A stretch of 64,000 bases of DNA, taken from the NCBI GenBank assembly GCA_022457155.1, contig JAJGOT010000257.1, positions 561,001 to 625,000 on the forward strand, given 5' to 3'. The translations under genes and the position numbers were made by a program. How positions within the stretch are numbered: the first letter of the stretch is position 1; every line of letters begins with the position of its first letter. The stretch is from Cladopsammia gracilis. Taxonomy: Eukaryota > Cnidaria > Anthozoa > Scleractinia > Dendrophylliidae. The notes beneath the pieces were generated by a model. That model ran no database searches. It saw only the letters and a program-made list of their open reading frames with translations, and was not told where the DNA came from. This document shows, piece after piece, positions 44,401 to 52,971 of the stretch.

Positions 44401-47400
44401 TTTAATAGAGGTAACAATTACAAAGATTATATGAGCGTTTTGCCGGCCGGGACCAGGAGAAGTGTCCCCTTAACAGAGGTGTCCCTTTAATAGAGGTAAC
44501 AATTACAATGATTATATGAGCGTTTTGCCGGCCGGGACCAGGAGAAGTGTCTCCTTAACAGAGGTGTCCCTTTAAAAAAGGTGATAATTACAAAGATAAT
44601 ACGAGCGTTTTGCCGACCGGGACCAGGAGAAGTGCCTCCTTAATAGAGGTGTCCCTTTTACTGAGGTGATAATTACAAAGATATATGAGCGTTTTGCCAG
44701 CCGTGACCAGGAGAAGTGTCCCTTTAATGGAGGTGGTAATTACAAAGATATGTGAGTGTTTGACTGCCGGGACCAGGAGAAGTGTCTCCTTAATGGAGGT
44801 GCCATTCAGTACAGGTTCCACTGTATTCACATTCATGCTGTTTACAGTTCAAACGTTCGTTACCTCATTTGAGGGAAAGGAAATGGGTTTCTCGAATGGC
44901 TTTAAAAGTTGAACACTTTTTGGCTTCTTGAGTCTTAATGACTTGGCCAGCTGTTGAAAACAAGAAAAACACTGCATTAAAAAAATATTAAAATAATGTT
45001 ATAAAAGCGCTGCCATAGTAAAGTTGCTGTAACACGAGGCGAGGGCGACAGTTTGAACTCTTGTTAACTCCTGTTCTTGTTTAGTCGAAGCTTTAGCGCG
45101 CATGTGACGCAAAAATGTTTTTTTTTTTTAAATCGCTTCAACCGTGCAAGCCTAAAAATCGCTCGTGGAGTCACCCCGGCTTAAATGCAAAATAAGTCTG
45201 GTTTTCACTAGCGATATAAGCATAAGCGGAAGCATAACAGCGCGCATGTCCAGCGAAAACGGACCCGGTATAAGCAAAAGCATAGTGTTACACTACAAAA
45301 TAACGCTTACTTTCTTTACATACCTTTTTATCCCAAACTACAAAGAATGTCAGCAAGGGTTGGTACTGCTTGGCAGAATCTTCAAAAGCTTTTATTTCTA
45401 AAAAGACATAAAGCAAACTAAGGCAACAAATTAAGGTAGCCATCTTTTTGTTGGTTGGGTAGGTAGGTAAAGTCGCACACAAGCCACAGGGGACCCACTC
45501 AAGAGCCACAGGTTGCCCACTCAAGAGCCACAGGTGGCCCACTCAAGAGCCACAGGTGGCCCACACGAGCCACAGGAAGGCCCACCACCGCGCCTCAACA
45601 GTCATCTTTTTGTAGAAAGGTGAAATGCGCCCAAGATCAGACAATATGGAGTTATATCAAGACAAAATATCCCAGTTGATAATTTTCCGTACTCTTATAA
45701 CATGTCTGCATGAAAATGCATTTAAGGGAAAAATACATGTCAGTCATTGTATAGTACCTGGTGAATCCTTTTCGAAAAAGCCTATAACTTTACTGCCATC
45801 GACATCTTCAAATACAATTTTCTGTTTCTTGGTCTCTATAAAGGTGACTGGGGGTTCAAACATCTGAAAACAAAGCAATTGCAATGTACGTCATCTTGAC
45901 TGTCATTTGTGAGATAGTAAAACTCCTGTAAGCGATCACCGAAAATCAAAGCCAAGGCGGTCGCTTAGTAACGAGATATCAGATCACAGGGATCTTAAAG
46001 GGGCACTGTCCGGCCGAAATAGCAAAATTTCGCTCAGCTTATTTCCACGTTATATCGCCAAATGCCACCAAATATACAACTTAGTTGGATAAAAAGATTC
46101 TATAGAGCAAAACAATAGCAGTAGTTTGGAGATAAAGTGCAGGATTGAAAGGATTTAAGTGGATAACAGTTCATGAAATTCGATTTATTGACAGGCGGTC
46201 AAGAAATCAAACTTGCCATTCTTGTGAAATTTTGACTTTTCTAGCCGTTATTTTGTCTGTTTAGTTCATATTTCTTTGCATCTATCACTTTTGGCGATGG
46301 TTTCTTCAAATTTCAAGATAATAAAGTAAGCTTAAAGCAAGCTCCTGGCCATAATCACGAAAACACGATATTTCAGCCGGGACAGTGTCTCTCTAACTTT
46401 GAACAAAACCGGTAGTAATTTCAGCGAGCAAGACATCCATATGCGCAAAATACTGCGTCATAGAGAAATTCCGATGCATTAGGTACAAAATCATGAAAGA
46501 GTTCGTGGTTACTGGTTATCGTGGTGAGGCACAATAACAAAGTTCATTTTACTCATTGCTCGCATTTTTTCTTGCCGTTGCGGGGCTCGAAAAAATTATA
46601 CGCAACTCGTAAAATATCCGCGCGTATTATCTGTTAAACCATCGAATAAGGTGTATGTATTGTCGTTTGTCTCACGATGTAGTCACTTAAAAACATAGTT
46701 CGCGACGTTTGGACTGCTTACCGCTAGTCTTTATCAGGTGATGTGGTCTATTGATTACGCGTCACCAATCACAGCCGACCATCGTGATACTGAGGTGACG
46801 ATTTTTACGTGTAACACCCCCTCATGCAACTTAATTTTTGTTTTTTAAGTTACAAACACGAAAAGTTGAATCGTTTTGTACTTTCTGCAAATTTCTTCAA
46901 GTTGCACAACAAAAACACGTTTTACATCGCTCATGCAACTTGTTTCGCCACACTCTTTTAAGTCAAGCAATCACAGCCCAGCACAGATGTGACGTTTTAC
47001 TTACACAATTTTTTTCGCGGTACAAGTTGCATGGCAATTGTAACATGTAACATTGTACAGCTGTACGTGCAACTTGCAACCATTTTTTTGCAAGACAAGT
47101 AATAAATCTACAAGTTTGCTAGACTAACCTTGTGCAAGAAACCTACGAGAATATCTGCTGACCTGTTCACAAAGAAATAAACTGCGTGTGAATGCAGTTT
47201 TAAAACGGCATATAACATTTTTCCTACAAAACATTCTTTATTTTTTATGTGTAGAGACAAGTTCAACTCTGACTATCAAAAAATGACATGACACATAAGG
47301 GCGGGTTCAACACAAGCGACGAAAGTGACAGAAGTGTAGTCGGAATCCCAAGAAAGTTACGATCTAGTGGAAATCAAAACGATGGAAGCGGTTAGTAAGC

Positions 47401-50400
47401 AACGGAAGGATAAGCGGAATTGTAAGAACGGAAACCTGCTGATCCTTTCGACTCCGATTTCGTTGAGCTTCTGATTGCGACTCTGTGTTTTGATTTACAA
47501 TAGAATGAAGGATCCTTGCGCTTCGCTTCGTCGCCAGTGGGAACCATGCCTTACTAAGAGTGCATTCGATTGAACGTATTCCGAAATAAGAATGCACAAA
47601 TTGATCACAAAAAATCGTGCTTTTCGGGATTTGGGAGCCACTGGAAAACTAAACATCTTCCATTGCCGTATTATAAACATGTTTTGCCGGCAGATTTATA
47701 CGGCAAGTGTGCCTGAACAAACAAATTAATTCTTAGAAAGTATTTTGTTAATTCTTATTCAGGAATACGGTCAATCGCACGAACCCTAATATCTAAGGAT
47801 TTGCCAACTTTTTTAACTTTGCGGGATTGAATTTTTGCATGTCAGATTTTCTGGTTATGCAAATATCGGCATGCACAGCCAAAAAGCGACCACAACAACT
47901 TTGCAGCTTTTATAACCGTTGCACTGTAAGTTTTGCAAAATCTGCAACCCCTTTCAGTACCTGTTTTTAGTTGATACTTTTTCACTCAACAGCGTATTTT
48001 ATCAACTCTTTTAAATACTAAAATAGCAATGTTCACCACCCTTAGGCCCGGTTAAAACGTGGCATTTCACATGAGCCGAATCTAATACCTATTTGTGCCG
48101 ACTTAAATAATTAAATTAGACATTTGACGTCGAATTTAATAGAGTCGCATTGAATTCATAAGCGAGTTTTTACAAAGTTAGGAAAAATGTACAACTGTTG
48201 TTAGAACATAATTTAAAAATTCTATTCGGCGTTTTTGAAGTTCGACGTATGAAACAACTGTCGAACTTCTGTCGAAGATACAGCAGAGGTCGCATTGTCG
48301 AATTTAATTTGAGTTAAACGTCGAACTTCACATGCATTTAATTCCGGAATTAGATTCATGTGAAATGAATAAACCGGGCCTTATTTTTGCATTATAGATG
48401 CTTGTAAGCTGATTTAGTGGAACTTATAGTGAATCCAATCTTTTGTGATGAGATTCTTGGTGTAATTCAGACTTTGAAGTTTTTGGTGCCCTGAGGTGGT
48501 ACATCAACATGGCCGCTCCATACAGTTTTACTAAAATATCTAAATGCTCGTTCGCCTGTAACTCTTCAACGAAATGCTTTTGCACCTCAAAATTTGGCTC
48601 AGATGTGTAGTTTTAAAACACAATTTCATAAACATTTTGGAATCGAAGTCTTGTTTTTAATGCTCCCAAATTTTGATATGACGTAAGTGCAAACCAAAAG
48701 GTACATGTACCCCTATAGACAAAGTCTTCTTGTATAGCACACTATATGGAGTACCCCCCTCCCCGATTTTTTTTGTCATGACTACATTATTGGCCAACAA
48801 AATGTTATATGCACCTGTGTCCAAAATATTCTATTATTTTTCCTCTGTGAAAAATCAGAATTGCCCCAGAGTATTTCACACCTGGAAGGATTTAAAAACA
48901 ACAAAAATGAGTTAATTAATCAAGACATACGTTTTCAAAAATTTTTTGCATTTGATAGTTTGTTGAGGTAGAGTAAAAGGTAGAGTCTTCATGAGCTATT
49001 AGTGAACTTACACAGCAGGACGGCAAGTGGAAGAGGACAGCAAAATTTTGTGAGGGGCCTAGCCTGCGTAGCAGCCGTCAAGGAGAGAGGCAAGGGACGC
49101 CTATAAGACACCCTTTTGTTCATTTCTGGGGATGCTGCAGCCGCAAAATTCTGATTGGCTCATTCTCGCTGGGTGGTAAACAATTCCCTCATGAAGTCAG
49201 CCATGTTTAGGATTGGTGAACGTATTGACAGTTGACATAATTTGATTACCAGGAAATCGGTGGGCATATTTGCGAATAACCCGGTTCTTATAGCAGGCAT
49301 TCCTTCCCTTATCCCCCTCTCCTTTTTTGCACCCCTCCCCGCTCCCCGTTTATGCCTTCCACACAGGCTATGACCACCCTGACAGTAATTATGTTAAACA
49401 TAATTTCCAACTGAACTTTTGCCTTCTTCTCGGTGTTCATGTAGGTAACCACCAGAGCACAGCAATGTAAACTGGAGACTATGCTAAATGCGTCAGTAAT
49501 TACCTGTGACGCTGGTCACACAAGAATGTTTTGTTGTCTTCTTCCCTCTGCCATTCTGTTGCATAAGTTCACTATTAGACTGGCCCACAACTGCCAGACC
49601 TTGACCTCGTTTTTGTAGTATAAAGTGACTGAGAGTATTACTACTTCCCCCTGGATTGCATTGCAAGGCTACCAGGCCACCATTATGTCACCAGTATCCA
49701 ATTATAGACATCATACATGTGAGTGCAGAGAGACAATGTGGTACAAAGACTCTTGTCTGAGGAAACAATACACTGGCAGAGACACAACTTCTAAGACACA
49801 TCGCCTTCACAGAGAAAATTGTTGTAGGAAACTTTACCACAACTTCAAAATGCTGATCAGCCTAGTAACATTAATGCATGCAACTCTGGTGTTTGATTGT
49901 TTACAGTTAAACAGTGAACTCACCCACACTTTGTGCCAAATCCATGTTTTCTGCCAAATTCACAATGCTGACAGTCACACCCTGTGGCTGAAGAACTCGT
50001 GCTACAATCTGTGGACAGGTATGTTTTGGATAATGAGATACGGTAATGTGCAGTTCCAGAAAATATCCATACTCCCCCCACGGAAGGTTTTTTGTTTTGC
50101 ACCCCCTGTCCCCCCAGGAAATTCCAGTTTAGGTTCATACTTTGCTTCTAAAATGTTGACTTTTAAGACCCCCCTCCCACTAGGAATTTCCACTGACCTT
50201 CCATGGGGTGGGTATGGATTTTTTCAGGAACTACACAATGAAGATTTGTTGCTCATCAAATCAGTGCTAACCATTACGGAGCAGTGATTGATTTTTTTTT
50301 TTTTTTTTTTTTTTGGGGGGGGGGGGGGCCTGGGGGGTCTCTAACATTTTTACTTCCCACACCCCTCCCTCCCTCCTTTCTCCCCTATTATGGAGTTTGG

Positions 50401-52453
50401 ATTCACCACTGTGGCAGCACCTTGTGGGAGGTGAATGGGAGGGGGGAGGGCCTGGGGGGTCTCTAACATTTTTACTTCCCACACCCCTCCCTCCCCCTTT
50501 CTCCCCTATTATGGAGTTTGGATTCACCACTGTGGCAGCACCTTGTGGGAGGTGAATGGGGGGGGGGGAGGGCCTGGGGGGTCTCTAACATTTTTACTTC
50601 CCACACCCCTCCCTCCCCCTTTCTCCCCTATTATGGAGTTTGGATTCACCACTGTGGCAGCACCTTGTGCGAGGTGAATTCTAATGGAATTAGGTGTCCC
50701 TTATGGAGGGGTCCCATTATGAAAGGTGTCTCCTTATGAGAAGTGAGCCCTGATGAAAAGTGGCCCAGTGCAATTTGAGCTTTTTGAAAAACTCACAAGT
50801 GCAAATTAATCCCAAATTGAACAAGAAAATCGTATGATTACTTATTAATAATTATACATGAAAAAATTTGCATCAATTTTTTTTTGCATTTTTTTTTCCA
50901 AATTTTTTTTTTGCAAAACATTTTTGCATCAATTTTTTGGGGGTTTGTAATTTGCACGAGTGTTAAACTTTTTGCACTCACTGTCTGGTGTTACATTTGA
51001 ACTGCACTGTTCTTAGCCAATCAGAATTGAGTAATTTTTTCATGTATATTATTATGATAATAACATTAAATGACAACTGTGTCACACTGTCAGTGGCCAA
51101 AAATTAATAACTTTAAAATTGTGCATGTGGCATATACTATTGTGTCCATAAAATATATTAAGGATAAAAAATTGTTTTCCCCATTTATTACTTTTTCAAA
51201 AATGAAAATTGTGTCCGAAAATTGTGAAATGAAGATCTTATAATTATCGGTATTTGTAAATATCAAAGCCTTAAAATTGAAGAATTATCCTACTCTACAT
51301 CCTAATTATATGTAATTTTAAATAAAATAAAGACCAACACATTTAGTATTATTACTGGTCAAGATTTGTTCAGCTGGAATTATGGACATTTTTACAGCTG
51401 CAAAACAACAAGATAGATATTAATTTAAATGTCCCCTATTAAAATTTCTCTTTTCTCAAAAAAGGACAGGAAAAAAGTGTTTCATTTAGGCTAATAATAT
51501 TTATTTAAAAAAAAAGAAACAAAATACTGTAGTTTCATATTTAAGTTTCATATTTAGGTTTTCATTTTTTTTTTTTTCATTCCGTGGATCTAAGCAAATT
51601 ATTTGTTATGAAAAAGCAATTTACACCATCAATTAGCACAAGATAATTAATAATTGATGACTTTAGGCCGCCAGAATTCTTAGCTCCAAGTACACTATTT
51701 TCATAATTTCCCAGTAATAAATTAGTTTTTGTTCTCCAGTTCGAAATTTCAAAATGTGATACAATTTTTTTATGCTTTGTTTCCTTTCGTCGCAAAAGAG
51801 CATTTTAGGAAGGAAATTTTAATGAAATCAATCCCGCATGAAACAGACCCAAACAAATGTAGCTAAGCGGAAAAATATAAGCTTATGCTGAAATATGACC
51901 ACTTATCTTTGAGATAAGCTAATTCGAAAAAAATTCAATTTTCTCTTGTAACATTGTAACTTTAATACGGATTTAGAATTACACACAATATTTTAATAGA
52001 AGCCCGAGATAAACGTGCATGAGAGCAAAGAGGATTAGTTTCATGTGAAAGATAAACAGCTGGGTAAGATCTCTAAGATCTGCGGTGAAGTCTGCAGGCT
52101 GGCTTCGCTAAATTGGATCGAAGTAATACGAGCTTGTATGCGTTCATCATGTGTTTATGAAGCCTTCTATACTGCCAGCCTACCTCCAACAGTTTTTCAT
52201 CGGTCTTCCAAGACTGTTCGGCCTCTTGATTTTCCTTGTTTGAGAAGTAAAACATGACCACAAGCATCCGACTTGCTTTCACAGTCTTGTTGAAGTTGCC
52301 GTTGTTAAGCTTGGCAACTCTTTTGATTCCATCGTCTTTGAGATAGTGTGGCAGCCTGTCTTCCTCTCTTTGGATCTCGTCCATGTCTCCTTCGAAAGGG
52401 AACACGCCATGAAAGAAAAGTGCACAGTTGATAACAATAATGAAAGCCTTCAT
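35524..52453 (-). CDS. Calsequestrin-like ER-lumen protein, 13-exon gene model
   Basis: Exons in transcription order: 52184-52453, 49924-50008, 49592-49628 (tentative), 47129-47162, 45758-45863, 45324-45397, 44864-44950, 43231-43277, 42316-42361, 40249-40303, 40011-40111, 37862-37936, 35524-35694. All junctions are GT-AG and every phase agrees, giving 395 residues with no stop. Similarity to calsequestrin runs end to end: LPHYLKDDGIKRVAKLN (near 34-50), SADILVGFLHK, KVIGFFEKDSPEIKAFEDSA, LHFLWVDPDPFP, DYWQTSYNIDVNSPMIGV and LQQWIEDILAGK. Calsequestrins are triple-thioredoxin-fold, low-affinity, high-capacity calcium buffers of the ER/SR. A signal peptide (about 1-20) and the C-terminal KEEL fit the ER lumen. 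No CXXC motif, so no redox role is expected. The Asp-rich calcium-binding tail is missing. MITEs and tandem repeats fill the introns. Confidence 0.85.
36735..37019. mobile_element. MITE family A, copy 1 (~285 bp)
   Basis: GAGCAGTTTTCAATTGAGTG at the left is perfectly inverted at the right, with TA repeats at both edges. The body is rich in TGATTGG/CCAATCA motifs and GCGCCG. It lies in intron 12 of the calsequestrin-like gene, between exons 13 and 12. Confidence 0.85.
37202..37487. mobile_element. MITE family A, copy 2
   Basis: Same ends with a few changes (GAGCAGTTTTTAATTGAGGG; right end TTTAAAACTGCTCTA). It lies ~180 bp from copy 1 in the same orientation and abuts the next element at 37491. 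Confidence 0.85.
37491..37787. mobile_element. ~297 bp TIR element with TTCGAAAAATACCATAATA ends
   Basis: GCCATTTCGAAAAATACCAT is inverted at the right (ATGGTATTTTTCGAAGTGGC). It contains a minus-strand frame (37485-37694) of 69 residues with no known domain, broken in the adjoining frames. It ends only 75 bp from exon 12 of the calsequestrin-like gene. Confidence 0.75.
38154..38340. mobile_element. ~187 bp palindromic MITE
   Basis: TATACGAGAGAAATA at the left is inverted at the right (TATTTCTCTCGTATA). The centre carries a perfect short palindrome, GTCTTACACAAGCCGCGGC...TTGTGTAAGAC. Confidence 0.7.
38388..38646. mobile_element. MITE family A, copy 3
   Basis: Shorter and more diverged (left end TGAGCGGTTTTCAATCGAA, right end TTGAAGACAGCTCTA). 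It keeps the CCAATCAGAAGTAAAACCAA body. Confidence 0.8.
38783..39761. mobile_element. ~980 bp TIR element holding a large foldback
   Basis: CAGTCAAACCTCTATAAAGC at the left is inverted near the right end (GCTTGATAGAGGG...AGGTTTCACTG). Inside, 38871-39122 is the reverse complement of 39150-39380, giving ~235-250 bp arms around a ~30 bp loop. This looks like a foldback nested in an older TIR element. It lies in intron 11 of the calsequestrin-like gene. Confidence 0.75.
40970..41213. mobile_element. MITE family A, copy 4 (left end decayed)
   Basis: The body with ACATTGCTTCGCTTTGTGAT and GATTGGTTCATTGGATTG is shared with the other copies. The right end reads AACTGTTCTA, and the left TIR is barely recognisable. 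Confidence 0.7.
41395..41485. repeat. Hairpin AGATCTGTATGGGTATTTACAATGGC
   Basis: GAGATCTGTATGGG...TTTACAATGGCGAGCC faces GGCGAGCCATTGTAAATCCCATACAGATC with a loop of only a few bases; the outer ATATT/AATAT also pair. AAAATATGAGCGGGAG is weakly inverted at AATATTTT. Confidence 0.8.
41511..41665. repeat. 42 bp tandem repeat, ~3.7 copies
   Basis: The unit AGAGATCTGTATCAAAAGTT plus AATGCATACTAATTAGCTCA-GC repeats head to tail with few changes. It begins with the same AGATCTGTAT core as the neighbouring hairpin, so the hairpin arm may have seeded it. Confidence 0.85.
42540..43010. mobile_element. ~470 bp foldback element, ~165 bp arms
   Basis: The left arm (AAAGTACACC...TTAATCAACTCTATGTACG) is inverted at the right, ending ...GGTGCACCTTTA. 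The arms differ by ~15%, so this is an older insertion. It lies in an intron between exons 9 and 8 of the calsequestrin-like gene. Confidence 0.8.
43630..43962. mobile_element. Element with GGGTACTCCC / GGGAGTACCC ends
   Basis: A poly-G run plus GGTACTCCC at the left and GGGAGTACCCCCCGGGGG at the right enclose repeats of ACCCTATTTAAGG. It resembles the 19822-20252 element in its ends but not in its interior. Confidence 0.65.
43984..44058 (+). other. tRNA-derived SINE-like sequence
   Basis: CTCGTAGCTCAGTTGGTAAA is a clear A-box region and GGTCATGGGTTCCATCCC a B-box region, with a CCGA..TCGTTGTACGG anticodon-like arm. The acceptor pairing and T loop are damaged (CCATC in place of CGAATC). It is read as a decayed tRNA-derived sequence. 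Confidence 0.6.
44100..44820. repeat. Tandem array of ~88 bp units, interrupted by a MITE
   Basis: About seven units contain GGGACCAGGAGAAGTGTCCC, TTAATAGAGGTG and ATTACAAAGAT..TGAGCGTTTTGCC. The 157 bp MITE at 44178-44334 splits the first unit. The array ends ~45 bp from exon 7 (44864-44950) of the calsequestrin-like gene. Confidence 0.85.
44178..44334. mobile_element. 157 bp MITE, AATAGGCCTTTATCACGC ends
   Basis: The left end and its inverse GCGTGATAAAGGCCTATT are well preserved. The body matches 25310-25467. The host 88 bp repeat continues on both sides. Confidence 0.82.
45481..45582. repeat. 22 bp minisatellite, ~4 copies
   Basis: CACTCAAGAGCCACAGGTGG repeats head to tail with small changes, inside intron 5 of the calsequestrin-like gene. 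Confidence 0.85.
45996..46395. mobile_element. ~400 bp MITE, GGGGCACTGTCCGGC ends
   Basis: AGGGGCACTGTCCGGCCGAA is inverted at the right (TTCAGCCGGGACAGTGTCTC). No coding potential. Confidence 0.75.
47563..47790. mobile_element. 228 bp MITE, family of 13872-14062
   Basis: Left GCATTCGATTGAACGTATTC and right GAATACGGTCAATCGCACGA are inverted over ~35 bp. GGGAGCCACTGG and TCTTCCATTGCCGTATTA are shared with the 13.9 kb copy. Confidence 0.78.
48045..48380. mobile_element. 336 bp MITE with TTA target duplication
   Basis: GGCCCGGTT...CATTTCACATGA at the left and TCATGTGAAAT...AACCGGGCC at the right are inverted. TTA occurs at both edges (48042-48044 and 48381-48383), consistent with a PIF/Harbinger-type insertion. 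Confidence 0.82.
48480..48690. repeat. Diverged inverted relative of 28129-28330
   Basis: The order of landmarks (CATGGCCGCTCCATAC, ATGTGTAGTTTTAAAAC, CATAAACATTTTGGAATCGA, ATATGACGT) is that of the 28.1 kb element read on the other strand, with ~20-25% differences. Confidence 0.65.
49592..49628 (-). CDS. Calsequestrin-like exon 3 (tentative)
   Basis: 37 bases between a CTCTCAG acceptor and a weak donor TGGCA|GTTGTG. It reads VTLYYKNEVKVWQ when spliced, matching the LYILKGDRTIEF segment of calsequestrins, and its phases (2+33+2) exactly bridge exons 2 and 4. The donor is non-ideal and ~4 residues are missing against the family, so the boundary may differ. Confidence 0.45.
50283..50695. repeat. 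122 bp tandem repeat, three copies, after a T/G run
   Basis: A T(20+)G(12) stretch leads into three units of GGCCTGGGGGGTCTCTAACA..., each with TATTATGGAGTTTGGATTCA and CTGTGGCAGCACCTTG. The copies are nearly identical. Apparent proline- and glycine-rich frames in both strands are artefacts of this repeat. Confidence 0.9.
50700..52040. other. AT-rich intron 1 sequence, nothing further seen
   Basis: Homopolymer T/A runs (for example 50874-50930 and 51556-51580) and no frame with exon-like boundaries. It lies within the first intron of the calsequestrin-like gene. Confidence 0.5.
52184..52453 (-). CDS. Calsequestrin-like exon 1 (signal peptide and start of domain I)
   Basis: 90 codons, from MKAFIIVINCALFFHGVFPF (a hydrophobic signal peptide) to ...WKTDEKLLE, then the donor GAG|GTAGGC. 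FNKT is a potential N-glycosylation site. The first thioredoxin-fold strand MLVVMFYFSNKE occupies the place of the calsequestrin LYYHEP segment. Confidence 0.85.
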
Positions 52454-52971
52454 TGCAAACAGAGCCGTGCAAACACTCGGTGATCTCTATCGGTATGCAG
52501 ACCACCACTCCGTAGGGGGAACACTGCGACTTCTCCAGGGAGCCCTGAGCATGTTTACTCGAATATTCTCGTCCACTTCCGGTCGCCAGACAAACTTCCG
52601 TTTGAGATAACATGAAACAGCGATCTATTCTTCCGGCTTTAATAAACCACAATAAGGTAATGAATGGCCATTTATCTTCTTATACTTGTTTGGATGTTTA
52701 TTAGACAGCGACTCCAGACATTTATCCGACTTTTGCCCGGAGAATGTCGTTGCGTTGAGGCCGCGGGGAAATCGCGGTAAAATACACCTTTTTCTGCCAC
52801 TTCCGGTAGTGAGCCCACGGTTCGTGACGTTAATCACCAATCACACCAAGAAAAGACTTGCAAATTTCAATCATGGCGGACTCTAGACGCAACTTGCGTA
52901 ACTAACAAAGCAATCTTCGATTATTTGAATGTCATCATTTCGTGGTCCATGAATAATACGACCTTAAAAAA
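52454..52971. promoter_or_regulatory. Shared head-to-head 5' region of two genes
   Basis: The 518 bp between the start codons of the calsequestrin-like gene (minus) and the plus-strand gene are less AT-rich than the flanks, with CGCGG and CCACTTCCGG motifs on both sides (e.g. 52573, 52797). The latter matches the ETS-type core common in bidirectional promoters. A short upstream frame, ATGGCGGACTCTAGACG.. (10 codons, 52873-52905), precedes the plus-strand start. Confidence 0.55.

Noticed and set aside
46620..46660. Minus-strand LFDGLTDNTRG considered as a calsequestrin exon
   Set aside because: The phase and neighbouring splice sites do not fit, and 47129-47162 supplies the matching segment.
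49625..50287. 220-residue plus-strand frame
   Set aside because: It lies antisense across calsequestrin-like exon 2 (49924-50008) and part of exon 3, and shows no known domain.
50267..50739. Gly/Pro-rich frames on both strands
   Set aside because: They are artefacts of the 122 bp tandem repeat and the T/G homopolymer run.
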